From the NCBI GenBank assembly GCA_017642695.1, contig JAEPQD010000001.1:1108764-1172763 (forward strand): a DNA stretch of 64,000 nucleotides, written 5' to 3'. The notes under the pieces are model-generated. The model was not told the origin of the DNA. It was given only the letters and a program-made list of their open reading frames with translations, and ran no database searches. The position numbers were made by a program, and so were the translations under genes. The stretch is from Parvibaculum sp. GTDB lineage: Bacteria; Pseudomonadota; Alphaproteobacteria; Parvibaculales; Parvibaculaceae. Positions 29,292-36,696 of the stretch are shown piece after piece; the first letter of the stretch is position 1; every line of letters begins with the position of its first letter.

Positions 29292-30530
29292 ATGCGCGAT
29301 AGATTTAAGTGGTATCTTAGTCCGTCCAAGGAAGAAATGGATGGAATTTGGGCGGAAGGTTTTCTTACTGTCGACGCGAATGTTCTCCTGGATTTATATA
29401 GGTATCACGAACAAACGCGAGAGCGTTTGCTCAAAGCTTTGGAAGCATGGACAGATCGAGTGTGGCTGTCCGAGCAAGCTTCTGAAGAGTTTTTCCGAAA
29501 CCGTCGAACAGTGATTACTTCCGCGGAAAAGACCTTTAAGGAGGCAACGTCTTCTGTCGAAGAGATATCGAAGGCTGCCTTGGGGGGAATTTCGAAGCTA
29601 CGGGGGCACCGGCTCGTACCGCGACATGTCGTGGATAAATTTGATGACGACGTCCAAAAGGTAATATCCGAAGCGACCTCTGAAATTGAGAAAGCAAAAA
29701 ATAAGCACCCTGATTATCTCGATAAGGATCAAATCCTTGATCGCATTCTAACGCTCTTCGATGGGTGTGTTGGTAGTCCGCTTGACGAAAAGCAACGTAG
29801 GGCATTGTTTGAGGAAGGAGAGAAGAGAAGGCTAGAGAAAGTTCCGCCCGGCTACTTAGATGATGGAAAGGAGGGAGACCGTGTGTACGGAGACTTTTTG
29901 TTGTGGCGGCAAACTCTAGACTTCGCAAAGGCACGTGCTGTCCCGATAGTTTTAGTCACGTCAGAGCGCAAGGAGGATTGGTGGGAAAAGCAAGGAGGAC
30001 GTCGGGTTGCTCCGCGTCCTGAGCTTCTCAGAGAGGCCTTGCAATACGCAGGTCAAAGAGTTGTCATCTATCAAACTGATCATTTCTTGGAGATTTCATC
30101 TGATAGGGGTGCTGTGGAAGCTGACGCAGACAGCGTGGAAGAAATTCGCGAGGTGAGCAAAGAGCGGTTTGCGCAGCGTGTCTATGCGATGCCGGCGGTT
30201 AGGGTTCGTCAGCAGGTTTTTGAAGCAACTTCCGAAAGAAGTACCGGACGGCTAGTTGTGGAACTCCTCCGGTCTGTTCCTAGCTTCACAGGCAGTGGTC
30301 ACTTTGAACCAAATATGGATAGTCCCCCGTATATTGATACAAGTATTATTGATTCACCTTTGGGCACAACCTATCTCCGTCACCACGCGTCCACGGGCAC
30401 AGTGTTCGATTTCAATGTTCATGTTGCCGGACCGAAAGGCGAGAATCTGCCCGTTGGCCAGTATATTGTTGAATATGAAGCAGTCTCTGCATCGTTCGAT
30501 GAAGAAGCGTTGGAGGATAACCAAGGGTAG
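29292..30530 (+). CDS. PIN-like domain protein on an AT-richer island
   Basis: A 412-residue protein. The N-terminal GFLTVDANVLLDLYRYHEQTRERLLKALEAW (Asp28, Asp34) and VWLSEQASEEFFRNR look like a PIN-like nuclease domain of the PIN_8/DUF4935 type. Later acidic residues in GDFLLWRQTLDFAKARAVPIVLVTSERKEDWW complete it at about 195-235. A middle helical insert and a C-terminal domain (about 310-412) are unassigned. Such proteins occur in defence islands; an RNase role is inference. ATG 29292 follows GGGGGATGGA. Codon use is much more AT-rich than all neighbours, indicating transfer. Confidence 0.65.
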   Translation: MRDRFKWYLSPSKEEMDGIWAEGFLTVDANVLLDLYRYHEQTRERLLKALEAWTDRVWLSEQASEEFFRNRRTVITSAEKTFKEATSSVEEISKAALGGISKLRGHRLVPRHVVDKFDDDVQKVISEATSEIEKAKNKHPDYLDKDQILDRILTLFDGCVGSPLDEKQRRALFEEGEKRRLEKVPPGYLDDGKEGDRVYGDFLLWRQTLDFAKARAVPIVLVTSERKEDWWEKQGGRRVAPRPELLREALQYAGQRVVIYQTDHFLEISSDRGAVEADADSVEEIREVSKERFAQRVYAMPAVRVRQQVFEATSERSTGRLVVELLRSVPSFTGSGHFEPNMDSPPYIDTSIIDSPLGTTYLRHHASTGTVFDFNVHVAGPKGENLPVGQYIVEYEAVSASFDEEALEDNQG

Positions 30531-30582
30531 TATCCCTGTACCCCCCTTGCCCTCGCTAATGCCCTTCATTACGCATGCCGGC

Positions 30583-30819
30583 ATGAGTGAACTTGAATAT
30601 CCCGGCGGCGCGCCGGCTTCTGCACGCGAGAAGACCTCCGGCGCATCCGCCGAAAAGCCCGGCAAGCGCGGCGACACGCGCGCACGCCTGATGGAGGCGG
30701 CCGAGCGGCTGTTCGGCGAGCACGGCCTTCATGCGGTCACGCTGAAGGAGATCAACGCCGCCGCCGGCCAGCGCAACGAACCCGCACTCCTTTGGTCGTG
30801 CGTCTTCATACCGGTCTGA
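30583..30819 (+). pseudogene. truncated copy of the tetR gene at 31219
   Basis: It starts MSELEYPGGAPASAREK and follows the intact TetR nearly residue for residue through RLFGEHGLHAVTLKEINAAAGQRNE. It breaks just before the recognition-helix end (HYHFGSK) and stops 11 codons later. The upstream 40 bp are duplicated too, including a palindromic TAATG-N5-CATTA (30557-30571). The result is a helix-turn-helix fragment without ligand domain. It forms the right edge of the PIN-gene island. Confidence 0.8.
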
Positions 30820-30933
30820 CAAGCGTACCCCCCACCCCCTTTCTCCGCTGGCGGACTATCCCCCGATAGACGACACTCCCCACCCGCGCCCTCGGCAAAC
30901 TGAGTCGGCGCGCGGGAAACCAAACGGGGCAAC

Positions 30934-31152
30934 ATGCTTGAAATGATCGCGCGCGCCTTCCGGCCGCTGCTGACGATCCTGGTGACGGCCGTGGGCCTCG
31001 CCTTCATCGCCTCGGTTTTCGCGCCCGCCGCCCGCGAGGCGATCGAGGGCGCCGTACCGCTCTGGGAAGAGACCCGCCCCGCCGAGGATGCCGTCCGCGA
31101 CTGGCTCGGCCTTCCCGAAAGGGATCGCGGGTTGTGGCCCTTCGACGATTGA
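30934..31152 (+). CDS. small membrane-anchored protein, unknown
   Basis: A 72-residue protein with one hydrophobic helix (LLTILVTAVGLAFIASVFAPAA, about 11-32) and an acidic, Trp-containing tail (WEETRPAEDAVRDWLGLPERDRGLWPFDD). Codon use matches the high-GC host. It lies 66 nt before tetR on the same strand. No family recognised; it might be an artefact, but the protein-like composition argues for a gene. Confidence 0.5.
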   Translation: MLEMIARAFRPLLTILVTAVGLAFIASVFAPAAREAIEGAVPLWEETRPAEDAVRDWLGLPERDRGLWPFDD

Positions 31153-31193
31153 GCCGCGCGGCGGGGTGGCGCGCGCTACCCCCTTGCCCTCCA

Positions 31194-31208
31194 TAATGAC
31201 CCTCATTA
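31194..31208. promoter_or_regulatory. palindromic operator before tetR
   Basis: TAATGA-CCC-TCATTA is a perfect 6-3-6 inverted repeat 10 nt before the tetR start codon. A copy with five matching outer pairs precedes the truncated tetR. Proximity to the start codon and preservation in both copies suggest autoregulation. Confidence 0.55.
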
Positions 31209-31218
31209 CGCTGCCGGT

Positions 31219-31941
31219 ATGAGTGAACTTGACCATCCCGGCGGCGCGCCGGCTTCCGCGCGGGAGAAATCCGCCGAAAAGCCCGGCAAGCGCGGCGACA
31301 CGCGGGCCCGCCTGATGGAGGCGGCCGAGCGGCTTTTCGGCGCGCGCGGCCTTCATGCCGTGACGCTGAAGGAGATCAACGCCGCCGCCGGCCAGCGCAA
31401 CGAATCCGCGCTGCATTATCATTTCGGCTCCAAGGCCCGCCTGGTCGACGCGATCCTGAACACGCGCGTCGCCGCCATCGACCGCGTCCGCGTGAAGCGT
31501 GTCGAGGCGCTGGTGGGCTCCGGCCGCGAGAACGACATCGCAGAGATCCTGCGCGCGACCTTCGAGCCCCTGACCGGCCTCCTCGATACGGAGGAGGGGG
31601 TGCGCTTCGTCCGCTTCGCCGCCCAGGTGCTGAACGATCCGGACCACGACCTGCCGACCGTCGCGATCAGGAGCGGCTTCGAGGGCATTGCCCGCGCCAA
31701 CGGCCTCATCATGGCGGCGCTCGGCGACCTGCCCCCCGAAATCGCGATCCAGCGCCAGCGCCTCCTCGTCGAGATGGTGCTGACCTCGCTCGCGATCTGG
31801 ACGCGCCGCTCCGACGCGATGACGAACGATGCCGCCCGCGCCTTCTTCGTCTCGTCCCTTTTCGATGCGATGGCCGGGGCGCTCACGGCCCCGGTCTCTG
31901 ACGAGACCCTCGCCGCGCTCCGCGAGTCGATGAAGGACTGA
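31219..31941 (+). CDS. TetR-family transcriptional regulator
   Basis: A 240-residue regulator. The helix-turn-helix TRARLMEAAERLFGARGLHAVTLKEINAAAGQRNESALHYHFGSKARLVDAIL occupies about residues 29-80 (key HYHFGSK). The long C-terminal domain resembles TetR_C_33-type ligand domains. Target genes unknown; the adjacent palindrome suggests it controls itself. A truncated duplicate lies at 30583. Confidence 0.85.
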   Translation: MSELDHPGGAPASAREKSAEKPGKRGDTRARLMEAAERLFGARGLHAVTLKEINAAAGQRNESALHYHFGSKARLVDAILNTRVAAIDRVRVKRVEALVGSGRENDIAEILRATFEPLTGLLDTEEGVRFVRFAAQVLNDPDHDLPTVAIRSGFEGIARANGLIMAALGDLPPEIAIQRQRLLVEMVLTSLAIWTRRSDAMTNDAARAFFVSSLFDAMAGALTAPVSDETLAALRESMKD

Positions 31942-31978
31942 CGCGGCCTCGACGTTTCCATCTTTCCTTGTCCGCTGC

Positions 31979-32123
31979 TTTTGTGCACACGGAGACACGG
32001 AGACGCGGAGACGGTTTGCTGGCGCTTCGCGCCCGGAAGACCGGAGATCGAAAGAATCTGGCGCCGAAGGCGCAATCATTCTTCCCTTCTCTTCTCCGTG
32101 TCTCCGTGCCTCCGCGTGCAAAA
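31979..32123. repeat. inverted-repeat intergenic element with CGGAGACACGGAG arms
   Basis: The left arm (31979-32012) contains CACGGAGACACGGAGACGCGGAG. The right arm (32094-32123) is its imperfect reverse complement, TCTCCGTGTCTCCGTGCCTCC. The arms can form a hairpin of about 30 bp with a 80-nt loop that itself holds GGCGC palindromes. It separates convergent tetR and the GFA-type gene and may end both transcripts. Confidence 0.65.
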
Positions 32124-32126
32124 CCC

Positions 32127-32555
32127 TTACTTCTTGCTCGTCAGCTCCGGCGCCCACGTCTCGTAAACCGGCATGTCGCCCTTGAGGTCGTACCAGTCCG
32201 CCTTCTCGTCCCAGAAGGCATGCGCGAGCGGCTTCGCGCCGACGTCGGTGTCGAGCGTGCCGAGCCGGATGCGGATGGTGCCGGGTGCCTCCGCGGATTC
32301 CTTGTAGATCGGCGAGCCGCAGGTGCCACAGAAGCAGCGGAAGACGCCGGGGCTCGACTCGTAGCGCCGGATCGTGTCCTCGCCGTTGAGGAAGCGCACG
32401 TTCTCGCGCTTCACCGAGGCATTCGCCGTGAAGGCCGTGCCGCTCGCCTTGCGGCAGGTCCGGCAATGGCAGAAGCCGAACGGCCCGAGCGTCCCCTCGA
32501 TCTCGAAGCGGACCGCCCCGCAATTGCAGGAGCCGCGATGCGTCACCTCGCCCAT
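32127..32555 (-). CDS. GFA/CENP-V zinc-domain protein
   Basis: A 142-residue protein of the glutathione-dependent formaldehyde-activating-enzyme family. GSCNCGAVRFEIEG, FCHCRTCRKASGTAF and FCGTCGSPIY supply the paired CxC/CxxC zinc ligands. The family name is historical; many members have unknown substrates, so an S-hydroxymethyl-glutathione role is not assured. ATG 32555 has AAGGAAGAAAA before it; the 17 codons upstream in frame lack a site. Confidence 0.85.
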   Translation of the reverse strand: MGEVTHRGSCNCGAVRFEIEGTLGPFGFCHCRTCRKASGTAFTANASVKRENVRFLNGEDTIRRYESSPGVFRCFCGTCGSPIYKESAEAPGTIRIRLGTLDTDVGAKPLAHAFWDEKADWYDLKGDMPVYETWAPELTSKK

Positions 32556-32583
32556 CCGTTTTCTTCCTTCCTGCTTCCTTCCC

Positions 32584-32623
32584 ACCCTCCCCTGGGGGAG
32601 GGTCAAACGGGCGCAGCCCGTTT
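32584..32623. repeat. paired palindromic units after the alpha/beta-hydrolase gene region
   Basis: ACCCTCCCC-TG-GGGGAGGGT (32584-32603) and AAACGGGC-GCA-GCCCGTTT (32605-32623) are two adjacent perfect hairpins in the 78-nt gap between two minus genes. The first recalls the GAGGG-rich unit in the repeat cluster near 33.6-33.9 kb. Confidence 0.6.
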
Positions 32624-32633
32624 GGGGCGGGGG

Positions 32634-33527
32634 TCACCCCTCCAGAAACGCATCCGTCAACTGAAGAAACTCCTCCAGCTTGTCATGCTGCACCCAGTGG
32701 CCTGCGCCTTCGACGGCGACCACCTTCGCGTTCCGGAAATGCTTCGCCCGCCCGTCCTCGGTCGGGTCGCTCGCCCAGCTTTCCGTGCCGCGGATCAGCA
32801 GCGTCGGGCAGGTGATCTTCGACCACAGCTCCGCCGTCACCTTCTCGTCGAAGCCCGCGGGCGAGAAGGCGCGCACGTAATTGTCGAACTTCCACGAGTA
32901 GGTGCCGTCCTCGTTCTGGTTCACGCCATGCACGGTCAGGTGCCGCGCGCGCTCCGGCGAGAGATGCGGGTTCTCGCCCTGCATCCGCTTGTAGGCTTCC
33001 TCGATCGACTCGTAACGGCGCGGCTGGCGCGAGGAGAGGCGGCGGATTTCGTCGATCCAGTTGCGGATGCGCTGGTCGTCGCTCACCTGTTTGCGTTCGG
33101 CGAGCATCTTGGGCGAGGGCCCGAGCCCCTCGATCACCACGAGCTTCTTCACCGTCTCCGGGTAAAGCCCCGTGTAACGCAGCGCGATCGCGCCCCCCAT
33201 CGAATGCGCGATGATGGTGAGCGGCGCGAGCCCCTTCTGATGGATGAGCTGCGCGATGTCGTAGACATAATCGTTGATCTCGTAGGAGCTCCCCACCATC
33301 CACTGGCTGTCGCCATGGCCCCGCAGGTCCGGTGCGATCACGTGGTAGCGCTCGCGCATCGCCTGCGCCGTCCAGTCCCAGTTCCGGCAATGGTCGCGCC
33401 CGCCATGGATCATCAGCAGGGGCGGCGCGTCCTCGTTCCCCCAGTCCACATAATGGAGCCGCAGGCGCTGCGAGAAATAGAATTGCGAGGAGGGTCCGGC
33501 GAGGCCGGCGGCGCGTTCCGTCATCAT
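32634..33527 (-). CDS. alpha/beta-fold hydrolase
   Basis: A 297-residue hydrolase. LLMIHGGRDHCRNWDW is the oxyanion-hole HG motif, and APDLRGHGDSQW follows. IIAHSMGGAIALRY carries the nucleophile Ser in GxSxG form (HSMGG). The C-terminal GAGHWVQHDKLEEF supplies the catalytic His, with an acid in LLIRGTESWASDP. Overall it is like epoxide hydrolases and meta-cleavage hydrolases; substrate not predictable. The start may be either of the two adjacent ATGs. Confidence 0.82.
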   Translation of the reverse strand: MMTERAAGLAGPSSQFYFSQRLRLHYVDWGNEDAPPLLMIHGGRDHCRNWDWTAQAMRERYHVIAPDLRGHGDSQWMVGSSYEINDYVYDIAQLIHQKGLAPLTIIAHSMGGAIALRYTGLYPETVKKLVVIEGLGPSPKMLAERKQVSDDQRIRNWIDEIRRLSSRQPRRYESIEEAYKRMQGENPHLSPERARHLTVHGVNQNEDGTYSWKFDNYVRAFSPAGFDEKVTAELWSKITCPTLLIRGTESWASDPTEDGRAKHFRNAKVVAVEGAGHWVQHDKLEEFLQLTDAFLEG

Positions 33528-33652
33528 ATATGTCCGTCACGTTTCTTGAGGGGGTAGAAGAGGGCAGACTAGCCCGATCCGCCTCCCGCCGCCAAACCGG
33601 CCAAAACTCCATGGCGCTCGCTTCCCACCCTCCCCTTGTGGGGTGAGAGGCG

Positions 33653-33806
33653 GTTTGCGCAAGCAAACGAAAAGGTCCGGTGGACCTTTTCGAGCATCGA
33701 ACGCCCTGAGCCACGCGAAGGGCAGGAGAATTTCGCACACGAAATTTGGGGAGGGGTGCGCGCAGCCCCTTGACGCTCGAACGCCCTGAGCCACGCGAAG
33801 GGCAGG
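33653..33806. repeat. cluster of palindromic units and a 30-bp direct repeat
   Basis: The 486-nt gap 33528-34013 has no credible gene. It contains consecutive perfect hairpins: GTTTGC-GCAA-GCAAAC (33653-33668), AAAAGGTCC-GGT-GGACCTTTT (33670-33690), and AATTTCG-CACA-CGAAATT (33729-33746). It also contains two identical 30-bp units (33697-33726 and 33777-33806; core GCCCTGAGCCACGCGAAGGGC) exactly 80 bp apart. GC-rich GAGGG/CCCTC units flank the cluster. This looks like a REP-type repeat mosaic. Confidence 0.75.
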
Positions 33807-34013
33807 CCACGCAAAACCCCTCCGTACACGCACAAAGTTGCCCTCCCCGGGGAAGAGGAGGGCGGCTCTGCGAGGAGCTTAGAGAGAGGGCGACGCGGAT
33901 CGGGCGGCGGGAACGTACATCCGGCTCCCGGGGCCCTCAGGGGCTCGCAACTCACGAACCCTCGCGTCACAACCGATATGGACGAGCCGTCCGGCGATTG
34001 CAACCGGCGCGGG

Positions 34014-34535
34014 CTACTGTCGCGAAATCTTCATATGCCGCCACAGCCCGTAAAGCGCGAGCGCCAGCATGATGTGCACGGCGAGCACGGGCGGCCAGCC
34101 GAAGAGATAGATGATGTCGTTGGCGAGTCCGGGCTTGAAGGGTCCGCCGCCAAAGGCGAGCCCGCGCGTGCCGAAGAGGGCATTGAAGATCGTCGGGACG
34201 GTGAAAAGCCACGCCGTCACAAGCGCCGACCAGAAGAACCAGGTGAACTGGCGTTGCGTCAGAGCCATGAAGCGCCCGCCGAGCCCCAGCGCCATCAGCA
34301 TCAGCCCCTGCGTGATTCCCTCCATATGCGCCATCCGCCAGGCGCGCCCGTCATCGGGAATCGAAACCGGCACATCGACCGGCAACGGCCAGAGAACGAT
34401 CCGACCGATCAGCGCGAAAAACCACACCCAGCCGATCAGCACGGCAAGCGTGAGAAGGCCCACACCGTTCAGAAACAGAAAGGCGCGCATCCGCTCTGGC
34501 ATGCTCGCGACGGGCCGCAGGGTTGTCTCGGTCAT
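34014..34535 (-). CDS. four-helix membrane protein, possibly styrene-oxide-isomerase/HabB-like
   Basis: A 173-residue protein with four membrane helices (about 18-48, 70-88, 96-115 and 140-165). RMAHMEGITQGLMLMALGL resembles the conserved AHxEG helix of styrene oxide isomerase and hydroxylaminobenzene mutase, small four-helix membrane isomerases. The match is by eye and partial, so the reaction is uncertain. It lies 39 nt downstream of the PF10118-type gene on the same strand. Confidence 0.6.
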   Translation of the reverse strand: MTETTLRPVASMPERMRAFLFLNGVGLLTLAVLIGWVWFFALIGRIVLWPLPVDVPVSIPDDGRAWRMAHMEGITQGLMLMALGLGGRFMALTQRQFTWFFWSALVTAWLFTVPTIFNALFGTRGLAFGGGPFKPGLANDIIYLFGWPPVLAVHIMLALALYGLWRHMKISRQ

Positions 34536-34574
34536 GTCATCCTCATTCTTGATTTTTTGTTTCGCGCAGGTGTG

Positions 34575-35471
34575 TCAGGAAGCAAGCGCCACCGGGGCCG
34601 GCTCGTCCAGGCGGCTCGTGTCGATTCGCGCCGGTGCTTCTTCATCCGTGAGATGCAGCGCCACCCAGCCTGTCATCCAGGCAGGGTCCGCCAGCTTGCC
34701 GGGATGGTAGCCCGGGCGAAGAATGCGCAGCAGATGCGGGATCAGCTTGCGGAAGATGCGCGCGAGCAGAAATGCGAGCGCCACCCGCGAGCGCCAGTTG
34801 CGCCACAGCCCGTCGGCTTTCAGCAGCGCCTGATAGCCGGTGCGCGTACGCCGGAAAATATGCGTGGTCGCATAGGCGAGCCCCGCGATCCGCCAGAAAT
34901 AATTGCCCGACACATGCGCAAAGACATCGAAGGCCACGTTCTTGTGTTCGATTTCTTCCGCGAAGTGCCACAGCACCAGCGAGGTGACGGCGCTGTCGGC
35001 ATGGCCGAAGAAATGGTCGCGATCGTCGATCAGCATGTGGCCGATGGCCAGCGCCAGCGATTCAAAGCCTTCCGCATAGGCAAGGTTGAAACACAGCGAG
35101 CGTTCATTGCCCATCCGCTCGTAGTCATCCTTCAGCAGCGCCTCGACCTCTGCGAGCGGCGCAGCGGTTTCCTCTTTCAGCTCGTCATTATATTTCCGGT
35201 GCTGCCGGAAGTGAGCGGATTCCTGCGCGCAATAGAGGTCGAGCTCGCGCACAAGCTGCGGGTCGGCAATGAGAGGCCGGGCCTCACGCATCGTCTTGAT
35301 GAGATAGGGTTCGAGATAGGGCATGGCGAGCGAGGCCGCATTGACGATCTGCGAAAACTCCGGCCGGGCCGCGTTCCAGTGCAGGATCTTGCTGCGCGTG
35401 AACGCAAATGGCGGCCGGCGCATGGTCATGCGTTTCTCGCCCGTTGCCTCGACGGTCATCTCGGTCGTCAT
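34575..35471 (-). CDS. metal-dependent hydrolase family protein (PF10118-like)
   Basis: A 298-residue protein of the predicted metal-dependent hydrolase family, which has a ferritin-like helical core. ELDLYCAQESAHFRQHRKYN and LWHFAEEIEHKNVAFDVF carry the paired E and ExxH ligands of a likely di-iron centre, joined by MGNERSLCFNLAYAEGFESLALAIGHML. Despite the name, an oxidase or oxygenase role is possible. First gene of a two-gene minus operon divergent from a TetR gene. Confidence 0.75.
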   Translation of the reverse strand: MTTEMTVEATGEKRMTMRRPPFAFTRSKILHWNAARPEFSQIVNAASLAMPYLEPYLIKTMREARPLIADPQLVRELDLYCAQESAHFRQHRKYNDELKEETAAPLAEVEALLKDDYERMGNERSLCFNLAYAEGFESLALAIGHMLIDDRDHFFGHADSAVTSLVLWHFAEEIEHKNVAFDVFAHVSGNYFWRIAGLAYATTHIFRRTRTGYQALLKADGLWRNWRSRVALAFLLARIFRKLIPHLLRILRPGYHPGKLADPAWMTGWVALHLTDEEAPARIDTSRLDEPAPVALAS

Positions 35472-35509
35472 CCCGCTCTCCCCATCATCGTGATTAGATG
35501 AAACCCTCT

Positions 35510-35522
35510 AAATAGACTATTT
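35510..35522. promoter_or_regulatory. palindrome between divergent tetR and PF10118-type genes
   Basis: AAATAG-A-CTATTT is a perfect 6-1-6 inverted repeat flanked on both sides by CCTCTAAA-like sequence (35505-35512 and 35523-35530). It sits in the 111-nt gap, 39 nt from the minus gene and 61 nt from tetR, a suitable place for a shared operator. Confidence 0.45.
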
Positions 35523-35582
35523 CCTCTAAACCGGGAATTTGTCAAGGCTGTAAAGCGGCGCCCCGCCGATGTATGAAGGCCC

Positions 35583-36221
35583 ATGAGCAATCGCGACCGC
35601 ATTCTGGAATTGGCGCTGCGCCTGATGAACGAGGAGGGGGCAGGGGCCGCCGGCACCACCCGCATCGCGGAGGAGCTCGGCATCAGCCCCGGCAACCTCT
35701 ATTACCATTTCAAGAACAGGGAGGAGATCGTTCGCGTGCTGTTCGACGCGCTCGATGCCGAGTTCCGCTCCCTGCTGATCGAGGATGCCGATCCACCTAT
35801 ATCGGCCTCGCGCTTCGCCGCCTTCTATCTCAGGAGTTTCGACCTTGCCTGGCGCTACCGTTTCTTCTTCGGCGGCCTGCTCGGCCTTCTGCGCCGCGAC
35901 GAGGAACTCGCCGCCCGCTACCGCGCGCTTCAGGATTGGGCGATTGACGAGCTCGAAGGCATCGCCACCCAGCTCGTGAAGGACGGCAGCATGGCGCGTC
36001 CGCGCGGCCGCGACGGCTTGCGCTCCGTCGCGCTCAGTACCTGGCTCATCTGGATGAACTGGATTCGCTTCCTGCAGATTTCAGGCAGGGAAACCATCGA
36101 GCCGTCCGACATGGCGGCGGGGGTAAGCCAGCTTTTCGATGTGCTCGCTCCCTACCTCGATCCCGCCTTCGAAAAGTCCGCGCGCCGCGCTCTCGCCCGC
36201 GAGAGCCCGAAACGGGGATAA
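35583..36221 (+). CDS. TetR-family transcriptional regulator
   Basis: A 212-residue regulator. The helix-turn-helix NRDRILELALRLMNEEGAGAAGTTRIAEELGISPGNLYYHFKNREEIVRVLF lies at about 3-54 (key GNLYYHFKNRE). The C-terminal domain includes AFYLRSFDLAWRYRFFFGGL. Probably represses the divergent PF10118-type/membrane-protein operon through the palindrome at 35510-35522; this is inferred from position. Confidence 0.85.
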   Translation: MSNRDRILELALRLMNEEGAGAAGTTRIAEELGISPGNLYYHFKNREEIVRVLFDALDAEFRSLLIEDADPPISASRFAAFYLRSFDLAWRYRFFFGGLLGLLRRDEELAARYRALQDWAIDELEGIATQLVKDGSMARPRGRDGLRSVALSTWLIWMNWIRFLQISGRETIEPSDMAAGVSQLFDVLAPYLDPAFEKSARRALARESPKRG

Positions 36222-36251
36222 ATTATTTCGGCGGCGGGCGCGGACGTTATT

Positions 36252-36278
36252 GTGACGTTCGCGTGACAGTTCGGTGAC
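36252..36278 (-). promoter_or_regulatory. three Pho-box-like repeats with 11-bp period
   Basis: GTGAC occurs at 36252, 36263 and 36274, exactly 11 bp apart. On the minus strand this reads CCGTCAC-CGAA-CTGTCAC-GCGAA-CGTCAC, matching the 7-4-7 PhoB direct repeat. It lies between convergent genes, pointing into the tetR 3' end, so no obvious target gene follows. Confidence 0.45.
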
Positions 36279-36311
36279 GGTCGCCCCGACTTGTCCCCGG
36301 TTTGGGGGTCG

Positions 36312-36347
36312 AAAAAAGTAATTCCCGGTTCCCGGCGAGCGCCGGAA
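36312..36347 (-). terminator. weak terminator-like hairpin after the ABM gene
   Basis: On the minus strand TTCCGGC-GCTC-GCCGGGAA (36329-36347, one bulge) precedes a run of six T (36312-36317), but about 11 nt separate stem and T-run. It lies just beyond the ABM stop codon. Confidence 0.3.
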
Positions 36348-36359
36348 TCCGTATACGGA

Positions 36360-36665
36360 TCAGCCGCGAACCGGCGATTTCGGGCCGCCCTCGAACTTCT
36401 TGACATCCATCGACAGGAGCTTGATTGCGCCGAGCCCCTTTGCGAATTCGGCCATGTGCGGCGTCGCGAAATGCCTCTCCAGTGCCGCCATGTCCTGCCA
36501 TTCCTCGTAGATGCGAAAACAATTGGGCGCCTCGATATCGGCATAGAAGCCATAGGCAAGGCAGCCTTCTTCCTTTCGTGTTTCCTGCGCCATGCCGGCC
36601 GCGAGTTTCGCCGCGTCCTCGCGGCTTTCTTCCTCCACTTCGATCAGCCCCGTTACGACGATCAT
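36360..36665 (-). CDS. antibiotic-biosynthesis-monooxygenase (ABM) domain protein
   Basis: A 101-residue single ABM domain with ferredoxin-like fold: MIVVTGLIEVEEESREDAAKLAAGMAQETRKEEGCLAYGFYAD, then FRIYEEWQDMAALERHFATPHMAEF. Members such as YgiN are cofactor-free quinol monooxygenases; others are stress-linked proteins of unknown reaction. It lies 31 nt downstream of an SDR gene on the same strand, likely one operon. Confidence 0.8.
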   Translation of the reverse strand: MIVVTGLIEVEEESREDAAKLAAGMAQETRKEEGCLAYGFYADIEAPNCFRIYEEWQDMAALERHFATPHMAEFAKGLGAIKLLSMDVKKFEGGPKSPVRG

Positions 36666-36696
36666 TCTTCTCTTCCTCTTGTCGTGTCCCGTACTT

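Noticed and set aside
30256-30819. 187-residue open frame covering the end of the PIN gene and the truncated tetR
   Set aside because: Its first half is another frame of the PIN gene. Only the part from 30583 is homologous to TetR.
33697-33806. CRISPR-like repeat pair
   Set aside because: Only two copies, the spacing is filled with other palindromes, and no cas gene is near.
33537-34003. Minus-strand open frames in the repeat cluster
   Set aside because: They are composed of the palindromic units themselves and lack ribosome sites and domain-like sequence.
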